From an uncultured Shewanella sp. (lineage in GTDB: Bacteria; Pseudomonadota; Gammaproteobacteria; Enterobacterales; Shewanellaceae), in contig NZ_CANLKR010000019.1 of NCBI RefSeq assembly GCF_947491715.1, positions 45,337 through 109,336 of the forward strand: DNA of 64,000 nucleotides, in the 5' to 3' direction. Below the pieces are notes generated by a model. It was not told the origin of the DNA. It was given only the letters and a program-made list of their open reading frames with translations, and did no database searches. A program made the translations under genes and the position numbers. Below, in pieces: positions 43,926-52,987 of the stretch (position 1 is the stretch's first letter; each line of letters starts with the position of its first letter).

Positions 43926-44663
43926 TTATATCGCCTTAATAATCCATTTACCGCCACCAATATTATTCGCTTGCAACTCTTGCAATAATGTTTGGTACCA
44001 AGTGAATGCATATTGATACCAAGCGTCACCAAACAGTTGCACTATGGCCGATTGCTTACTTTTAAGCTTGTCGATGAAGGGCACATAAGCATTGATGTAT
44101 TTATGGGTCCAATCCTCAAAGGTTTCCACTTGCCAATGTGCTTCATCAAGCCATTGCTTCACATTACTCATCAAAATAGGTTGACCAATTTCATCGCCTA
44201 AACAACTTAAGTCTGTATGTTCTTGACTAAGGGTATAATCGCAAATTAATAAATGCGCTCCCGCCTTACACTGCTGCCTTAACACTTTTAAGACAGCCGC
44301 TTGATTATCTAAGGCATAAAACACATTAAACAAATAGATGAGATCAAAATGCGCTACCCCCAATGCTGAAAGTGATGACACATCTTGTGAAAAAAATGCC
44401 ACTTCAGGGTATTGCCGCTTTGCATAATTAATCGAGGTATCATCAATATCAACCCCAATAACCTTGCCCCAACCATGAGATTGAAACCAGTGAGCAGTGC
44501 CGCCACGACCACAACCTAAATCCAAAATTTGATTAATTTCATTTTTGGGTAGCCCAGCGACAGCATCCACTATGGCTGGCTCTTCGCCAGGGTGAGCAAA
44601 ATCGCCTTCACGCACCATAGCTAAAATACATTTCCCTTGAGGGGAGTTCATTTTAAAGGTCAT
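43926..44663 (-). CDS. Class I SAM-dependent methyltransferase
   Basis: A 245-residue Rossmann-fold methyltransferase. Motif I is ILDLGCGRGG, followed by VIGVDID (the acidic residue that binds the SAM ribose), FFSQDV and LIYLFNVFYAL. The N-terminal 45 residues and the helical C-terminus would hold the substrate. The start at 44663 has a Shine-Dalgarno sequence (CAGG); an ATG six codons upstream (44681) is less likely. The target is unknown. It may methylate the product of the neighbouring amine-forming enzymes, but 149 bases separate it from the ThDP enzyme gene. Confidence 0.85.
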   Translation of the reverse strand: MTFKMNSPQGKCILAMVREGDFAHPGEEPAIVDAVAGLPKNEINQILDLGCGRGGTAHWFQSHGWGKVIGVDIDDTSINYAKRQYPEVAFFSQDVSSLSALGVAHFDLIYLFNVFYALDNQAAVLKVLRQQCKAGAHLLICDYTLSQEHTDLSCLGDEIGQPILMSNVKQWLDEAHWQVETFEDWTHKYINAYVPFIDKLKSKQSAIVQLFGDAWYQYAFTWYQTLLQELQANNIGGGKWIIKAI

Positions 44664-44812
44664 GATACACCTGATTTGCATTGAATTTACATTGAACCAA
44701 TACTGACAAGTGTAATCCTAATCAAGAATATCAGTATGAAAAGTCATCATACTGCCCCCTCTCCTTTGAACACTATCATTGGAAAACGTGATTATTTCGC
44801 ACAAAAGTACAC

Positions 44813-46453
44813 TCATAATAAGCTCACCTTGTGTGCCAGCTCTTCTATCAATACTGAGCGATTGGCGGCATAATCCACTGGCACCTCAACAAGGTTGACT
44901 CCTCCTTGCTTAAAAGCCGTATCCAAGGTAGTCATCAATGTCTCAGCGCTGCTCACTAGATGGCCTTTGGCACCGTAGGCTTGAGCGTATTGCACAAAAT
45001 CAGGATCGGTAAATTCAAGTCCCCAATCCGCAAAACCGGCGATTTGCTGCTTCCATCTGATCATGCCATAGGCATTATCCTTTAATATCATCACCACCAG
45101 ATTGAGCTTCATTCTCAGTGCCGTTTCAATTTCTTGGGAATTCATCATAAACCCACCGTCACCACAGATGGCCAACACTCGCTTATTTGGATTTAATGTA
45201 GCCGCCATCATGGCAGACGATAACCCCGCTCCCATGGTGGCTAAGGCATTATCTAATAATACTGTATGGGGATAGTACGCTTTGTAATTTCGCGCAAACC
45301 AAATTTTATAAATCCCATTATCTAAAGCAATAACGCCTTCTTCTCCCATGACTTTTCGCGTATCAGCGACAATTCGTTGAGGCACAATAGGAAAAGAATC
45401 GTCGTCACTCCCCTGGGCAATATGCCGTTCAACCTCTTGTTTAACCCGCTTGAAATACGCGACAGGGGCACATTTCCATCCAACTAATTTTTCACTTAAC
45501 TGCTCAACCGTGAGACTGATATCCCCCACCAGCTCAAGTTGAGGAAAATACACTTCATCCACTTGGGCTGACTTGTAATTTAAATGGATCACCTGCTTGC
45601 CATCATTCGACATAAAAAAAGGCGGTTTTTCCACCACGTCATGGCCAATATTGATCACCAAGTCGGCTTTCGCGACCGCATAATGCAAATAGTCATTATC
45701 AGACAAAGCCGCAGTACCAATAAAGTACTCATTGCGCTCATCCGCCACCCCTTTACCCATTTGGGTGTTAAAGAAGTAAATCCCCGTGTTATTGGCAAAA
45801 TGCTCTAAGGCTTTCCATGATGTTTTTCGATTGGCTCCGGCCCCCAGTAAAATTAATGGCATGGTTGCCGCTTTAATTTTCTTTACCGCTTCATTTAACA
45901 CAAAATCATCGGCCACCGCATATTGGCGGACACTGGGCTCAATAACATGAGTGTCCGTTTCTTCTGCGGCAATATCTTCGGGTAATTCCAGTAAAATAGC
46001 GCCGGGGCGCTCTTCTTCTGCTCGCCGAAACGCTTCCCTTACGAGTGATGGAATGGTATTACCATTGACGATTTGCTTGCTTAATTTGCAGATAGGCTCG
46101 TACAGTTTCACAATATCAATGATTTGAAACTGACCTTGTTTCGATGTTTTAATGGGCTTTTGGCCTGTTATCATGATCAAAGGAAAAGCCCCTAAATGCG
46201 CATAAGCCGCTGGCGTCGCTAAATTGGTGGCCCCGGGGCCCAATGTCGCCATACAGACACCTGCTTTACCTGTTAAGCGTCCATAGGTTGCCGCCATAAA
46301 GCCAGCGCCTTGTTCATGCCGAGTCAAAATGAGTTCAATGGATGAATTTTTTAACGATTCAAGCACATCAAGATTTTCTTCACCGGGCAGTGCAAAAATA
46401 TACTCCACCCCTTCATTTTCTAATGCTTTGATTAACAGATCAGACGCTTTCAT
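44813..46453 (-). CDS. Thiamin-diphosphate enzyme, acetolactate synthase family
   Basis: A 546-residue ThDP-dependent enzyme that would decarboxylate a 2-oxo acid and join the resulting carbanion to a second carbonyl. The catalytic glutamate is E47 (TRHEQGAGFMA). The cofactor site is G431-D-G433 through N460 (CGDGGFMMNSQEIETA, then DNAYGMIRWKQ). The three domains have the usual length. It is most like large-subunit acetolactate synthases of the catabolic or orphan kind: no regulatory small-subunit gene lies beside it. It lies between a decarboxylase fusion and a methyltransferase, so it may serve a special pathway rather than branched-chain amino acid synthesis. Confidence 0.88.
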   Translation of the reverse strand: MKASDLLIKALENEGVEYIFALPGEENLDVLESLKNSSIELILTRHEQGAGFMAATYGRLTGKAGVCMATLGPGATNLATPAAYAHLGAFPLIMITGQKPIKTSKQGQFQIIDIVKLYEPICKLSKQIVNGNTIPSLVREAFRRAEEERPGAILLELPEDIAAEETDTHVIEPSVRQYAVADDFVLNEAVKKIKAATMPLILLGAGANRKTSWKALEHFANNTGIYFFNTQMGKGVADERNEYFIGTAALSDNDYLHYAVAKADLVINIGHDVVEKPPFFMSNDGKQVIHLNYKSAQVDEVYFPQLELVGDISLTVEQLSEKLVGWKCAPVAYFKRVKQEVERHIAQGSDDDSFPIVPQRIVADTRKVMGEEGVIALDNGIYKIWFARNYKAYYPHTVLLDNALATMGAGLSSAMMAATLNPNKRVLAICGDGGFMMNSQEIETALRMKLNLVVMILKDNAYGMIRWKQQIAGFADWGLEFTDPDFVQYAQAYGAKGHLVSSAETLMTTLDTAFKQGGVNLVEVPVDYAANRSVLIEELAHKVSLL

Positions 46454-46495
46454 TATCGATCCCTATTTCGTCAGCTTCACCACATAAAACTTAGC

Positions 46496-46518
46496 AGTGA
46501 TCTTCACTAATAGTGATC
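46496..46518 (-). promoter_or_regulatory. Possible operator upstream of the ThDP enzyme gene
   Basis: Two AGTGATC repeats (46496-46502 and 46512-46518) frame the palindrome CACTAATAGTG (46505-46515), about 45-65 bases before the gene start. The arrangement resembles a dimeric repressor or activator site; no regulator gene is visible nearby. Confidence 0.3.
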
Positions 46519-46580
46519 GATATTTTTGTCATTTAAGGCAGGTTAACAAAATTTATAATGTAAACAGTTCCCCCCTCATT

Positions 46581-48395
46581 CTAAACAGTAACCCTTTCGC
46601 TCACCACTTCACGAATAAACTCATCCAACAATGCTTTATCGGCATGGGGCATCACCACCACATGAGACATCCCCTGTGCGATGGGCAACATCCACTTTTG
46701 ACAAATAGCCTCACTGGGTGCGGGCATATATACGATATTAGAAGCGTTATTAAGCTGGGCATCGACTCCCTTGCGTTTTAATTGTGTTTGCAAATATAAC
46801 GCTAAATCCACACAGCGCATGCCCTGCTCTTTAAGGCCACTTTCTTGCAAAGTATCAATGCGATAGGCGGCTAACAACGCAGCTAATCCTGAACGAGAAC
46901 AAGTTAACGTAGTATTGCCACTGGCAATATATTCAATATAATCTTGTTTGATCACTGCGTTATTATCTTGCTTCTTCGTCAGTACTAACCCTGCTGGCGT
47001 AATATTGCCTAAAAACTTATGCAAACTTATCGATAGTGCATCCACATCTTCACCAATGAGTAACTTTTTGGCACCATACACTTCAGGTAAAAAAGGGAGA
47101 AAGCTGCCATGCAATGCAGCATCGGCATGAATGAAGTGAGGCTTGTCTGCTAATAGGGCTTTTATCTGCGCAATATCATCTATAGCGCCTTTCATCGTGC
47201 TGCCAATGTTCACTAAAATAACCACTGGCCCCTCTATATTGATAAGACTTTCTTTTAACGCCCCATAATCCATTTCACCATTGTCTAAACAAGGCAGTAA
47301 CTCATATTGCTTATGGTATTTTTCAACAATACTGACCGCACTGTAATGGCTTTCTCGAGATAATAATACCGGCGCATCAGGGAATTGCTTAAAACCTTTA
47401 AGCAAGCCATACTCCATAGCCTCGGTGCCACCACTCGTCACATAACCATAGGTATTATCTTCTGTTAAACCATATTGCTTAGCAAAAAAATGGATCACTT
47501 TTCGCTCAAAACCTTTGGTACTTAATCGATGCGATGAGGCACAAAAAGGATCGCCACTATTATTCATCAACACCTCAAGGGCATCACTTAACGATGAAAA
47601 ATCAAAAGCCATATTACCCGGCTTACCTAACATTTTCCGCTTACGGTTTTTGATGCCCCCTAATAATGCTAGATACTCTTTTTCAATACTCTCTAGGGGC
47701 TTTTCACGCATAGGTACACTAAAATCTTGCACAAAAATGCCATATACAGGATCAGTTTGCCACTTTAATGCCGCTGGCATTTTTTCATTAATATTGTCAA
47801 AAATTGTATGCCCTTCGTACCTAAAGTCGCCGTAGCGTTTCTCAATCAATTGATGATGCCCATCCGCATTCAGCTGCTTAGCAATATGGTGGGTCACAGG
47901 TGATGTCATCACACCAATAAAACGCTCGTAACCCTGCACCATTGCTTGTCTGCGTGATAAATCAATTAAATTAGCCGCAACGCCTTTACCTGCATACGCT
48001 AAATCAACACCTATCATGAGCTGATCTAAGGTTTGCTTAAGATCAGCCAACTTAAGCTCACTCATCGCTTCATCAATTAATGTCATCATAGGTTGTAACG
48101 CTTCACAGACATAAATACTCGATAAGTCATCTTGTAGATCATGGGCAATGAACGCCCCTACAACACGATCATTATCCTGTATATCAATGGCCACAATACT
48201 CAAATGTTGGTCATAGATCCGTAAACAGAGGTGATTAACAAAATCAATCATCTCTGATTTTTCAATATGCATCGCAATCGCGCCGGGCTCAAAGCTAATA
48301 AACGCACTCGTTAAAATATCAGCTACCTCATTGATATGAGTAAACTGCATAGGCATATAATGAATATCATCAATCACTTTAGGGAAAAGAGTCAT
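46581..48395 (-). CDS. Fusion of GNAT acyltransferase and PLP-dependent histidine-decarboxylase-like enzyme
   Basis: A 604-residue two-domain protein. Residues about 1-220 look like a GNAT N-acyltransferase with the CoA-binding turn YAGKGVAANLI. Residues about 250-604 are a group II PLP decarboxylase: TSGGTEAMEYGLLKG, IHADAALHGSFLPF (PLP-binding aspartate) and S-L-H-K460-F-L-G (Schiff-base lysine). The second domain is closest to bacterial PLP histidine decarboxylases (compare NIGSTMKGAIDDI). A single chain could decarboxylate an amino acid and acylate the amine. Start at 48395 with GTAGG upstream. Whether the substrate is histidine is inferred from resemblance only. Confidence 0.85.
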   Translation of the reverse strand: MTLFPKVIDDIHYMPMQFTHINEVADILTSAFISFEPGAIAMHIEKSEMIDFVNHLCLRIYDQHLSIVAIDIQDNDRVVGAFIAHDLQDDLSSIYVCEALQPMMTLIDEAMSELKLADLKQTLDQLMIGVDLAYAGKGVAANLIDLSRRQAMVQGYERFIGVMTSPVTHHIAKQLNADGHHQLIEKRYGDFRYEGHTIFDNINEKMPAALKWQTDPVYGIFVQDFSVPMREKPLESIEKEYLALLGGIKNRKRKMLGKPGNMAFDFSSLSDALEVLMNNSGDPFCASSHRLSTKGFERKVIHFFAKQYGLTEDNTYGYVTSGGTEAMEYGLLKGFKQFPDAPVLLSRESHYSAVSIVEKYHKQYELLPCLDNGEMDYGALKESLINIEGPVVILVNIGSTMKGAIDDIAQIKALLADKPHFIHADAALHGSFLPFLPEVYGAKKLLIGEDVDALSISLHKFLGNITPAGLVLTKKQDNNAVIKQDYIEYIASGNTTLTCSRSGLAALLAAYRIDTLQESGLKEQGMRCVDLALYLQTQLKRKGVDAQLNNASNIVYMPAPSEAICQKWMLPIAQGMSHVVVMPHADKALLDEFIREVVSERVTV

Positions 48396-48734
48396 AAATA
48401 ACCTACTTGATTAAACAACAAAAAACAGGAAGACAGGCCAAACATATTGCAATTGATACTGTGGCCTAACTGGTATATACCCAAAAGACTTAAAAGTGCA
48501 TGTTTTCGAGTCCCGTAAAAAGTGCTTAATTGAGGCACAATTTACAAAAGAGGGTAGAAAAGCTTATAGCCTTTCAAGCAAATGTAATGTAGAAGCAAGC
48601 TTTTTTATTGGCTTACAATAATCTGATTTAAAAGGCTTTTAGACAGTGTTATTGAACATTCAACTTAGAATCATGAAACTATCAATTCAATGCCTTGACT
48701 AAAAGTGGTTTCATTCCAGCTGGCTCCTACATCT
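48396..48734. other. Gap between decarboxylase fusion and DUF6875-like gene
   Basis: I see no gene or strong terminator in these 339 bases. They include an imperfect inverted repeat around AAGCAAGCTTTTTTATTGGCTT. The promoter of the fusion gene may be here. The short leader AGTAGGTTATTT before its ATG resembles AGTAGGTCGTTT before the next gene. Confidence 0.4.
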
Positions 48735-49445
48735 TCATCTTGTTTGGGTATAAATAGCATCCACATGGCGTAACACATTTTCATTTCTAGCCATACCAAC
48801 CGATCCCAATACCTGCATCAGTTGCTCACGGTTAAAAATATTATGCTTTTCAAGATAAATTTTGGTGTGCTCACTATCATCACTCACAAACACCAAATCT
48901 TGTGGCATGATGTGACGTATACCTATCATTGGTAGCTTGGAATCAAAGGGGTAAAAAGCATCATTGTGCAAACCCGTGATCGGGCACTGAGAATAAAATT
49001 GCCCAATCATAGTGTCATAGGACATAAACGCTGATTTTAATGTGCGTTGCACTCGCTCAACAATCCCTGCCCCAAGCGCCTCACCTTCCCCTTTATGCAC
49101 CATCACAATCACTATGGTATTAAGATGACTTTCAGGCAATGACCTAAAATAATCTCCGTAGCCAAGCAAAGCCCTTTCGACGTCTGAATCTTGTGTTTTA
49201 GCGTCGTATAATATGTAAGAAGCCAGTGCTTTACGCTTATTCAGTGCCGCTGGCACAAAAGGACAAACAGGCCCTTTTCGCCCTAAATTCACATGAGGTC
49301 TAGCTAGGTACTGCTTTAGCCATTCCTCAACTTGAATGAGATGATCGGTTATTTTTTCAAGGTAGAGGTTATCATTTTCATTAATGACAGCTGACACCTG
49401 CTGACGGGTTAAACGGCTTTTTGCATCAATAGTAAAAAACTGCAT
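48735..49445 (-). CDS. DUF6875-like protein of unknown function
   Basis: A 236-residue soluble protein. ATG 49445 is chosen because AGG lies six bases before it; a GTG seven codons upstream is weaker. A central motif RPHVNLGRKGPVCPFVPAAL (near residues 49-68) with a single CPF cysteine matches, as I remember it, the domain DUF6875, seen beside natural-product genes in actinobacteria. Other conserved-looking segments are YGDYFRSLPE, GQFYSQCPITGLHN and IGIRHIMPQDLVF. The mechanism is unknown. It lies between the MFS exporter and the decarboxylase fusion on the same strand. Confidence 0.6.
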   Translation of the reverse strand: MQFFTIDAKSRLTRQQVSAVINENDNLYLEKITDHLIQVEEWLKQYLARPHVNLGRKGPVCPFVPAALNKRKALASYILYDAKTQDSDVERALLGYGDYFRSLPESHLNTIVIVMVHKGEGEALGAGIVERVQRTLKSAFMSYDTMIGQFYSQCPITGLHNDAFYPFDSKLPMIGIRHIMPQDLVFVSDDSEHTKIYLEKHNIFNREQLMQVLGSVGMARNENVLRHVDAIYTQTR

Positions 49446-49933
49446 AAACGACCTACTATTTATCACATGTTCATCTGGTCATGCTGCAATAAAACACACC
49501 ACCAAATGTTACAAAAAAACATAAAAAGAAAGCCTAGCTAATCGATATTATTAGACAAAGCTAATCAAAACACTAACAAACAATGAGTTAATATAAAGCT
49601 GTATAAAAACTTTTTAGTTACAAATGTATCATTACTATGACCTAGTTCTAACTTGAATGTCAAACAAATTGATGTTCACATAAATGAAATTCAGCGAGTC
49701 AAAATTAAACCATTAATCGAATCGAGGCCCTTAATGGCCTCATGGATTCAGCCATCATTTTTTATAAAAGGGGATTTTTTGAATTGTCATACAAAGCGAG
49801 TAAACGGTTTATAGAATAACGAGTCGTCATTTCTATTGAGGTAATGTTGACTGTGATGAATAACCTTAAATGATTGGTCTAAATTTACTTTAAAGCTGCG
49901 ACACTGAAAATATCAGTGTCGCTTATTCGACGT
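49446..49933. other. Intergenic stretch between DUF6875-like gene and MFS gene
   Basis: There is no gene. GAGGCC/GGCCTC (49724-49741) is a hairpin of six pairs. The rest is AT-rich and probably holds the promoter of the DUF6875-like gene. Confidence 0.4.
49898..49922 (-). terminator. Hairpin after the MFS gene, weak terminator
   Basis: GCGACACTGA/TCAGTGTCGC is a perfect ten-pair stem 12 bases after the MFS stop. On the minus strand it is followed only by AGCTTTAAAG, so termination may be partial. Confidence 0.5.
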
Positions 49934-51160
49934 TTATCTCACCTTTCTTTTGTACCAACGTACATGACCCATATTGATCAAACAAACCAATAGAAGCAAG
50001 CCCACAAATAACAATACCGATCGCACAACAGAGTGTGCACTTCCATCATACTGATAACTGCCAAAATCAATGGCCAATGCCACAATACACAAGCGAATAG
50101 CCGTCACTAAAGAGGCCGCAATTCCCGTGAGCTCAGCACAAGCCTGCATAGATTGGGTAAAAAAGATCCCAACAGAACACCCCGCACCAACAGAAAATAG
50201 GCACATCACCGCGGTCAAATAAAACGGTGAATTCAATTGAGCCTCCGTTAATAAATGAAACAGCAGCGCTGATGCAAGCACCACCAGCAGACCCGTATAT
50301 TTCAACCTTTCCATACCCCACTTATCGATCATACGGCCATTATTGATACTGACGAGCACAAATGTCCCTAGTATTGCCATTTGAAAATAGGGAAAACGTG
50401 ACTGACTCACACTGAGTTCATTAACAAACAACAAAGACATGTTAGACACAAACACCAAATAAGCGGCCAAGATCAAACTGGTCGCTAACGTGTTGTACCA
50501 AAAAGCCGCTGTCGACAATACCTTTTTATAATCGCTGAGTACTCGTAAAGGTTGTAATTTTTTTCTATTAGGCACAGTTAATGATTCAGGCAAAAATAAC
50601 CAACACTTCAACGCCGACACCAACACTAATACAGCAATAAACACAAAGCTTGCCTGGTAGCCCCAATTGACATTTATCCACCCTCCTATTAATGGCGCTA
50701 ATGCAATAAGACTCACCACCAAGGTATTGAGATCGCTCACCACTTTGGCAGCTTGCTCGGCTTCAAACAAATCAAAAATCATCGCCGTGCCGACAATCAT
50801 GCACGCGGCGCTTCCTAAACCTTGGAGTAACCGAAACCACAATAACTGTTCAATACTTAGCGCAAAAATGCAGCCAATACTCGCAACAGCAAACAAAGCA
50901 AAACCCCACATCAAAATAGGTTTACGTCCGAAGTGATCCGATAATGGGCCATAGAGTAACGAACCAATACACACGCCAATAAAATTAAAACTTAAGATCC
51001 GCTGTACCATCACCTCATTGGTATTCAGTGCATGTAAAATATCTGGAAAAGCAGGCAAATAAATATCGGTTTCCATTGCTGCAGCAAGAAAAATAAAAAT
51101 CATAATGACGCGAAAACCTTTTCCTTCATGAGAAAAAGAACACTTGAAACGACTCAACAT
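49934..51160 (-). CDS. MFS exporter of the Bcr/CflA drug-efflux type
   Basis: A 408-residue inner-membrane transporter with about twelve hydrophobic segments. The N-terminal ETDIYLPAFPDIL and the loop GPLSDHFGRKPIL are signatures of the DHA1/Bcr-CflA subfamily, which exports small molecules by proton antiport. It is upstream of the DUF6875-like and decarboxylase genes on the same strand, so it may export their product; it could also be a general efflux pump. Divergent from the hydrolase gene with 462 bases between. Confidence 0.9.
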   Translation of the reverse strand: MLSRFKCSFSHEGKGFRVIMIFIFLAAAMETDIYLPAFPDILHALNTNEVMVQRILSFNFIGVCIGSLLYGPLSDHFGRKPILMWGFALFAVASIGCIFALSIEQLLWFRLLQGLGSAACMIVGTAMIFDLFEAEQAAKVVSDLNTLVVSLIALAPLIGGWINVNWGYQASFVFIAVLVLVSALKCWLFLPESLTVPNRKKLQPLRVLSDYKKVLSTAAFWYNTLATSLILAAYLVFVSNMSLLFVNELSVSQSRFPYFQMAILGTFVLVSINNGRMIDKWGMERLKYTGLLVVLASALLFHLLTEAQLNSPFYLTAVMCLFSVGAGCSVGIFFTQSMQACAELTGIAASLVTAIRLCIVALAIDFGSYQYDGSAHSVVRSVLLFVGLLLLVCLINMGHVRWYKRKVR

Positions 51161-51622
51161 AAATATTCCAACAAAAAAGAGACCTCACCTCATCGAAAGT
51201 GCCAAGGTTCAAATGGTAACTTTCAAAGGGTTTAGTCATGAACAACTAAAAATGACAATAAGACAATGCACAGCAATAGGCTGGGTCAAAATCACAACAG
51301 ACGCAGTGAATATCCAATTTCATTCAAAAAAGAAGTGAGGCTAGCTCAAAGAATGCCGCAGAAGGAGAGGAACAACTGACAATTTTTCAACATTCCCACT
51401 ATTCAAACTGAACAGTAAACCAACAAGTTAACATAAATACCTTTGACACTTCAAGGTGGAAAATCCAGCTGTGATAAAAAACCTCTACATCGATCTGGCA
51501 TGACACAAAAGGCCATCAGTATTTCTGCCATAAATTGCCGATATTTAGCTGGTATAAAAAATGAGTAATGCTAATCTTGCTCCCTATAAAAATGATCGTT
51601 CAATAAAGGGAGCATTACACCA
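51161..51622. other. Divergent intergenic region between MFS and hydrolase genes
   Basis: There is no gene; a 64-codon plus-strand frame here looks like chance. The region must hold the promoters of both divergent genes, but no strong pair of promoter boxes or clear operator stands out. Confidence 0.4.
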
Positions 51623-52438
51623 ATGAAGCAATTTGCTGTAGATGGTCACCAGATGGCTTATCAAGATGTTGGGCAAGGACCTGTTATTTTATTGGGTCAC
51701 AGCTTTTTATGGGACAGCAATATGTGGGCGCCACAAATCGCGGTACTCAGTCAGAATTATCGTTGTATCGTGCCCGATTTTTGGGGGCACGGACAATCAC
51801 AATCTGCACCAGACAACACCCAAACGCTCAAAGATTATGCCCAGCAGCTACTGGCATTAATGGATCATCTTGATATCGAGCAATTTGTCATTGTCGGGCT
51901 ATCAGTCGGTGGCATGTGGGGCACAGAACTCACCACCTTAGCGCCAAGCCGAGTACAAGCGTTAGTGTTAATGGACACCTTTGTGGGATTAGAGCCTGAA
52001 ATCACTCATCAAAAATACATGCACATGCTCGATACCATAGCTCAACTCAAAGCAGTACCTCAGCCGATTGTTGACGCCGTGAGCCCCTTATTTTTTGCCA
52101 ACAATGCCCATAAAGATTCGCCGAAACTGGTGGAAAACTTTAAACAGCATCTATCGAGTCTTGAAGGTGAACGCGCTGTGCAAGTGGCGCGAATGGGTAA
52201 AATCGTCTTTAATCGACGCGATCAAATGGATGACCTTGCCAACTTTGCTCTTCCAGTACTCATCGCCGTCGGCCAAGAAGATAATCCGCGTCCCGTGCTT
52301 GAGTCTTATCTGATGCAAGACAGCATCACTGGCGCCCAGCTTATTCAAATTCCCAATGCGGGGCATATCTCTAATCTAGAACAACCTCAATTTGTGACAG
52401 AGATGCTATGCACCTTTTTGGCTAAGGTGTATGCCTAG
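51623..52438 (+). CDS. Alpha/beta hydrolase
   Basis: A 271-residue soluble enzyme of the alpha/beta-hydrolase fold. The nucleophile is the serine in VGLSVGGMWG, the acid is probably the aspartate in VGQEDNPRP, and the histidine is in NAGHISNLEQP. The oxyanion-hole loop is LGHSFLWDS. It resembles 3-oxoadipate enol-lactonase and related C-C or ester hydrolases, but the substrate is not set by these motifs. AAAGGGAG lies just upstream of ATG 51623. It is divergent from the MFS exporter and may belong to the same pathway. Confidence 0.88.
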   Translation: MKQFAVDGHQMAYQDVGQGPVILLGHSFLWDSNMWAPQIAVLSQNYRCIVPDFWGHGQSQSAPDNTQTLKDYAQQLLALMDHLDIEQFVIVGLSVGGMWGTELTTLAPSRVQALVLMDTFVGLEPEITHQKYMHMLDTIAQLKAVPQPIVDAVSPLFFANNAHKDSPKLVENFKQHLSSLEGERAVQVARMGKIVFNRRDQMDDLANFALPVLIAVGQEDNPRPVLESYLMQDSITGAQLIQIPNAGHISNLEQPQFVTEMLCTFLAKVYA

Positions 52439-52987
52439 ATGATTGCCATCATCAATTCAGCATAAAAATAATCCAAAACAGGAAGGGTTTCTAGCATTCA
52501 AAAATAAAGCTTAGAAACCTTTGTCTATTATCTATTGATTTAATTAACTTTATAGCTTGTATTTGATCGATTAGCATTATTGATATCTATCACTTGCAGT
52601 GTGCTTTTGTGCAAATGCCTCTGTAGCACGCTGTAAACCCATCCATGGGCGCTCTACGACTTCAAATAACATCCGTATTAAAAAGCCAATTCGGCATCCC
52701 AGCCTCTCGCACATAAAGATTATCGTTATAATCTTCGCCTTGAAGCCGAAGGCATACAGATGCATTTACACCGTAATTTAAAAGCAAACGCAAAAAAAAC
52801 AGTGTGTCTCTTCGATTTATATTTAAGTTACGATATTAACCCTGCCTCTTAGTCATAGAAGTTACCTTGTAACCTTCGCCCTCCAACAACCACCTGATTG
52901 CTACCATTAAAAATACTTATTGTTTGAATTAATTTGGAATTATGGACATAATGTGCGCGATTTATGGCAATAAGGAAATTGTATATA
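52439..52987. other. Gene-free stretch with repeat-like segments
   Basis: There are no genes. It contains the palindrome CCCATCCATGGG (52638-52649) inside a longer imperfect stem (GTAGCACGC...GCGCTCTAC). It also has a GTTAC/GTAAC hairpin (52861-52873) next to a 14-base match to 5937-5950, and a 16-base match to 5733-5748. It looks like remains of a dispersed intergenic repeat. Confidence 0.45.

Noticed and set aside
46497..46781. 94-codon plus-strand open frame
   Set aside because: Mostly antisense to the 3' end of the decarboxylase fusion and without coding character.
51144..51338. 64-codon plus-strand open frame between MFS and hydrolase genes
   Set aside because: It starts inside the MFS gene, has no recognisable product and no supporting signals.
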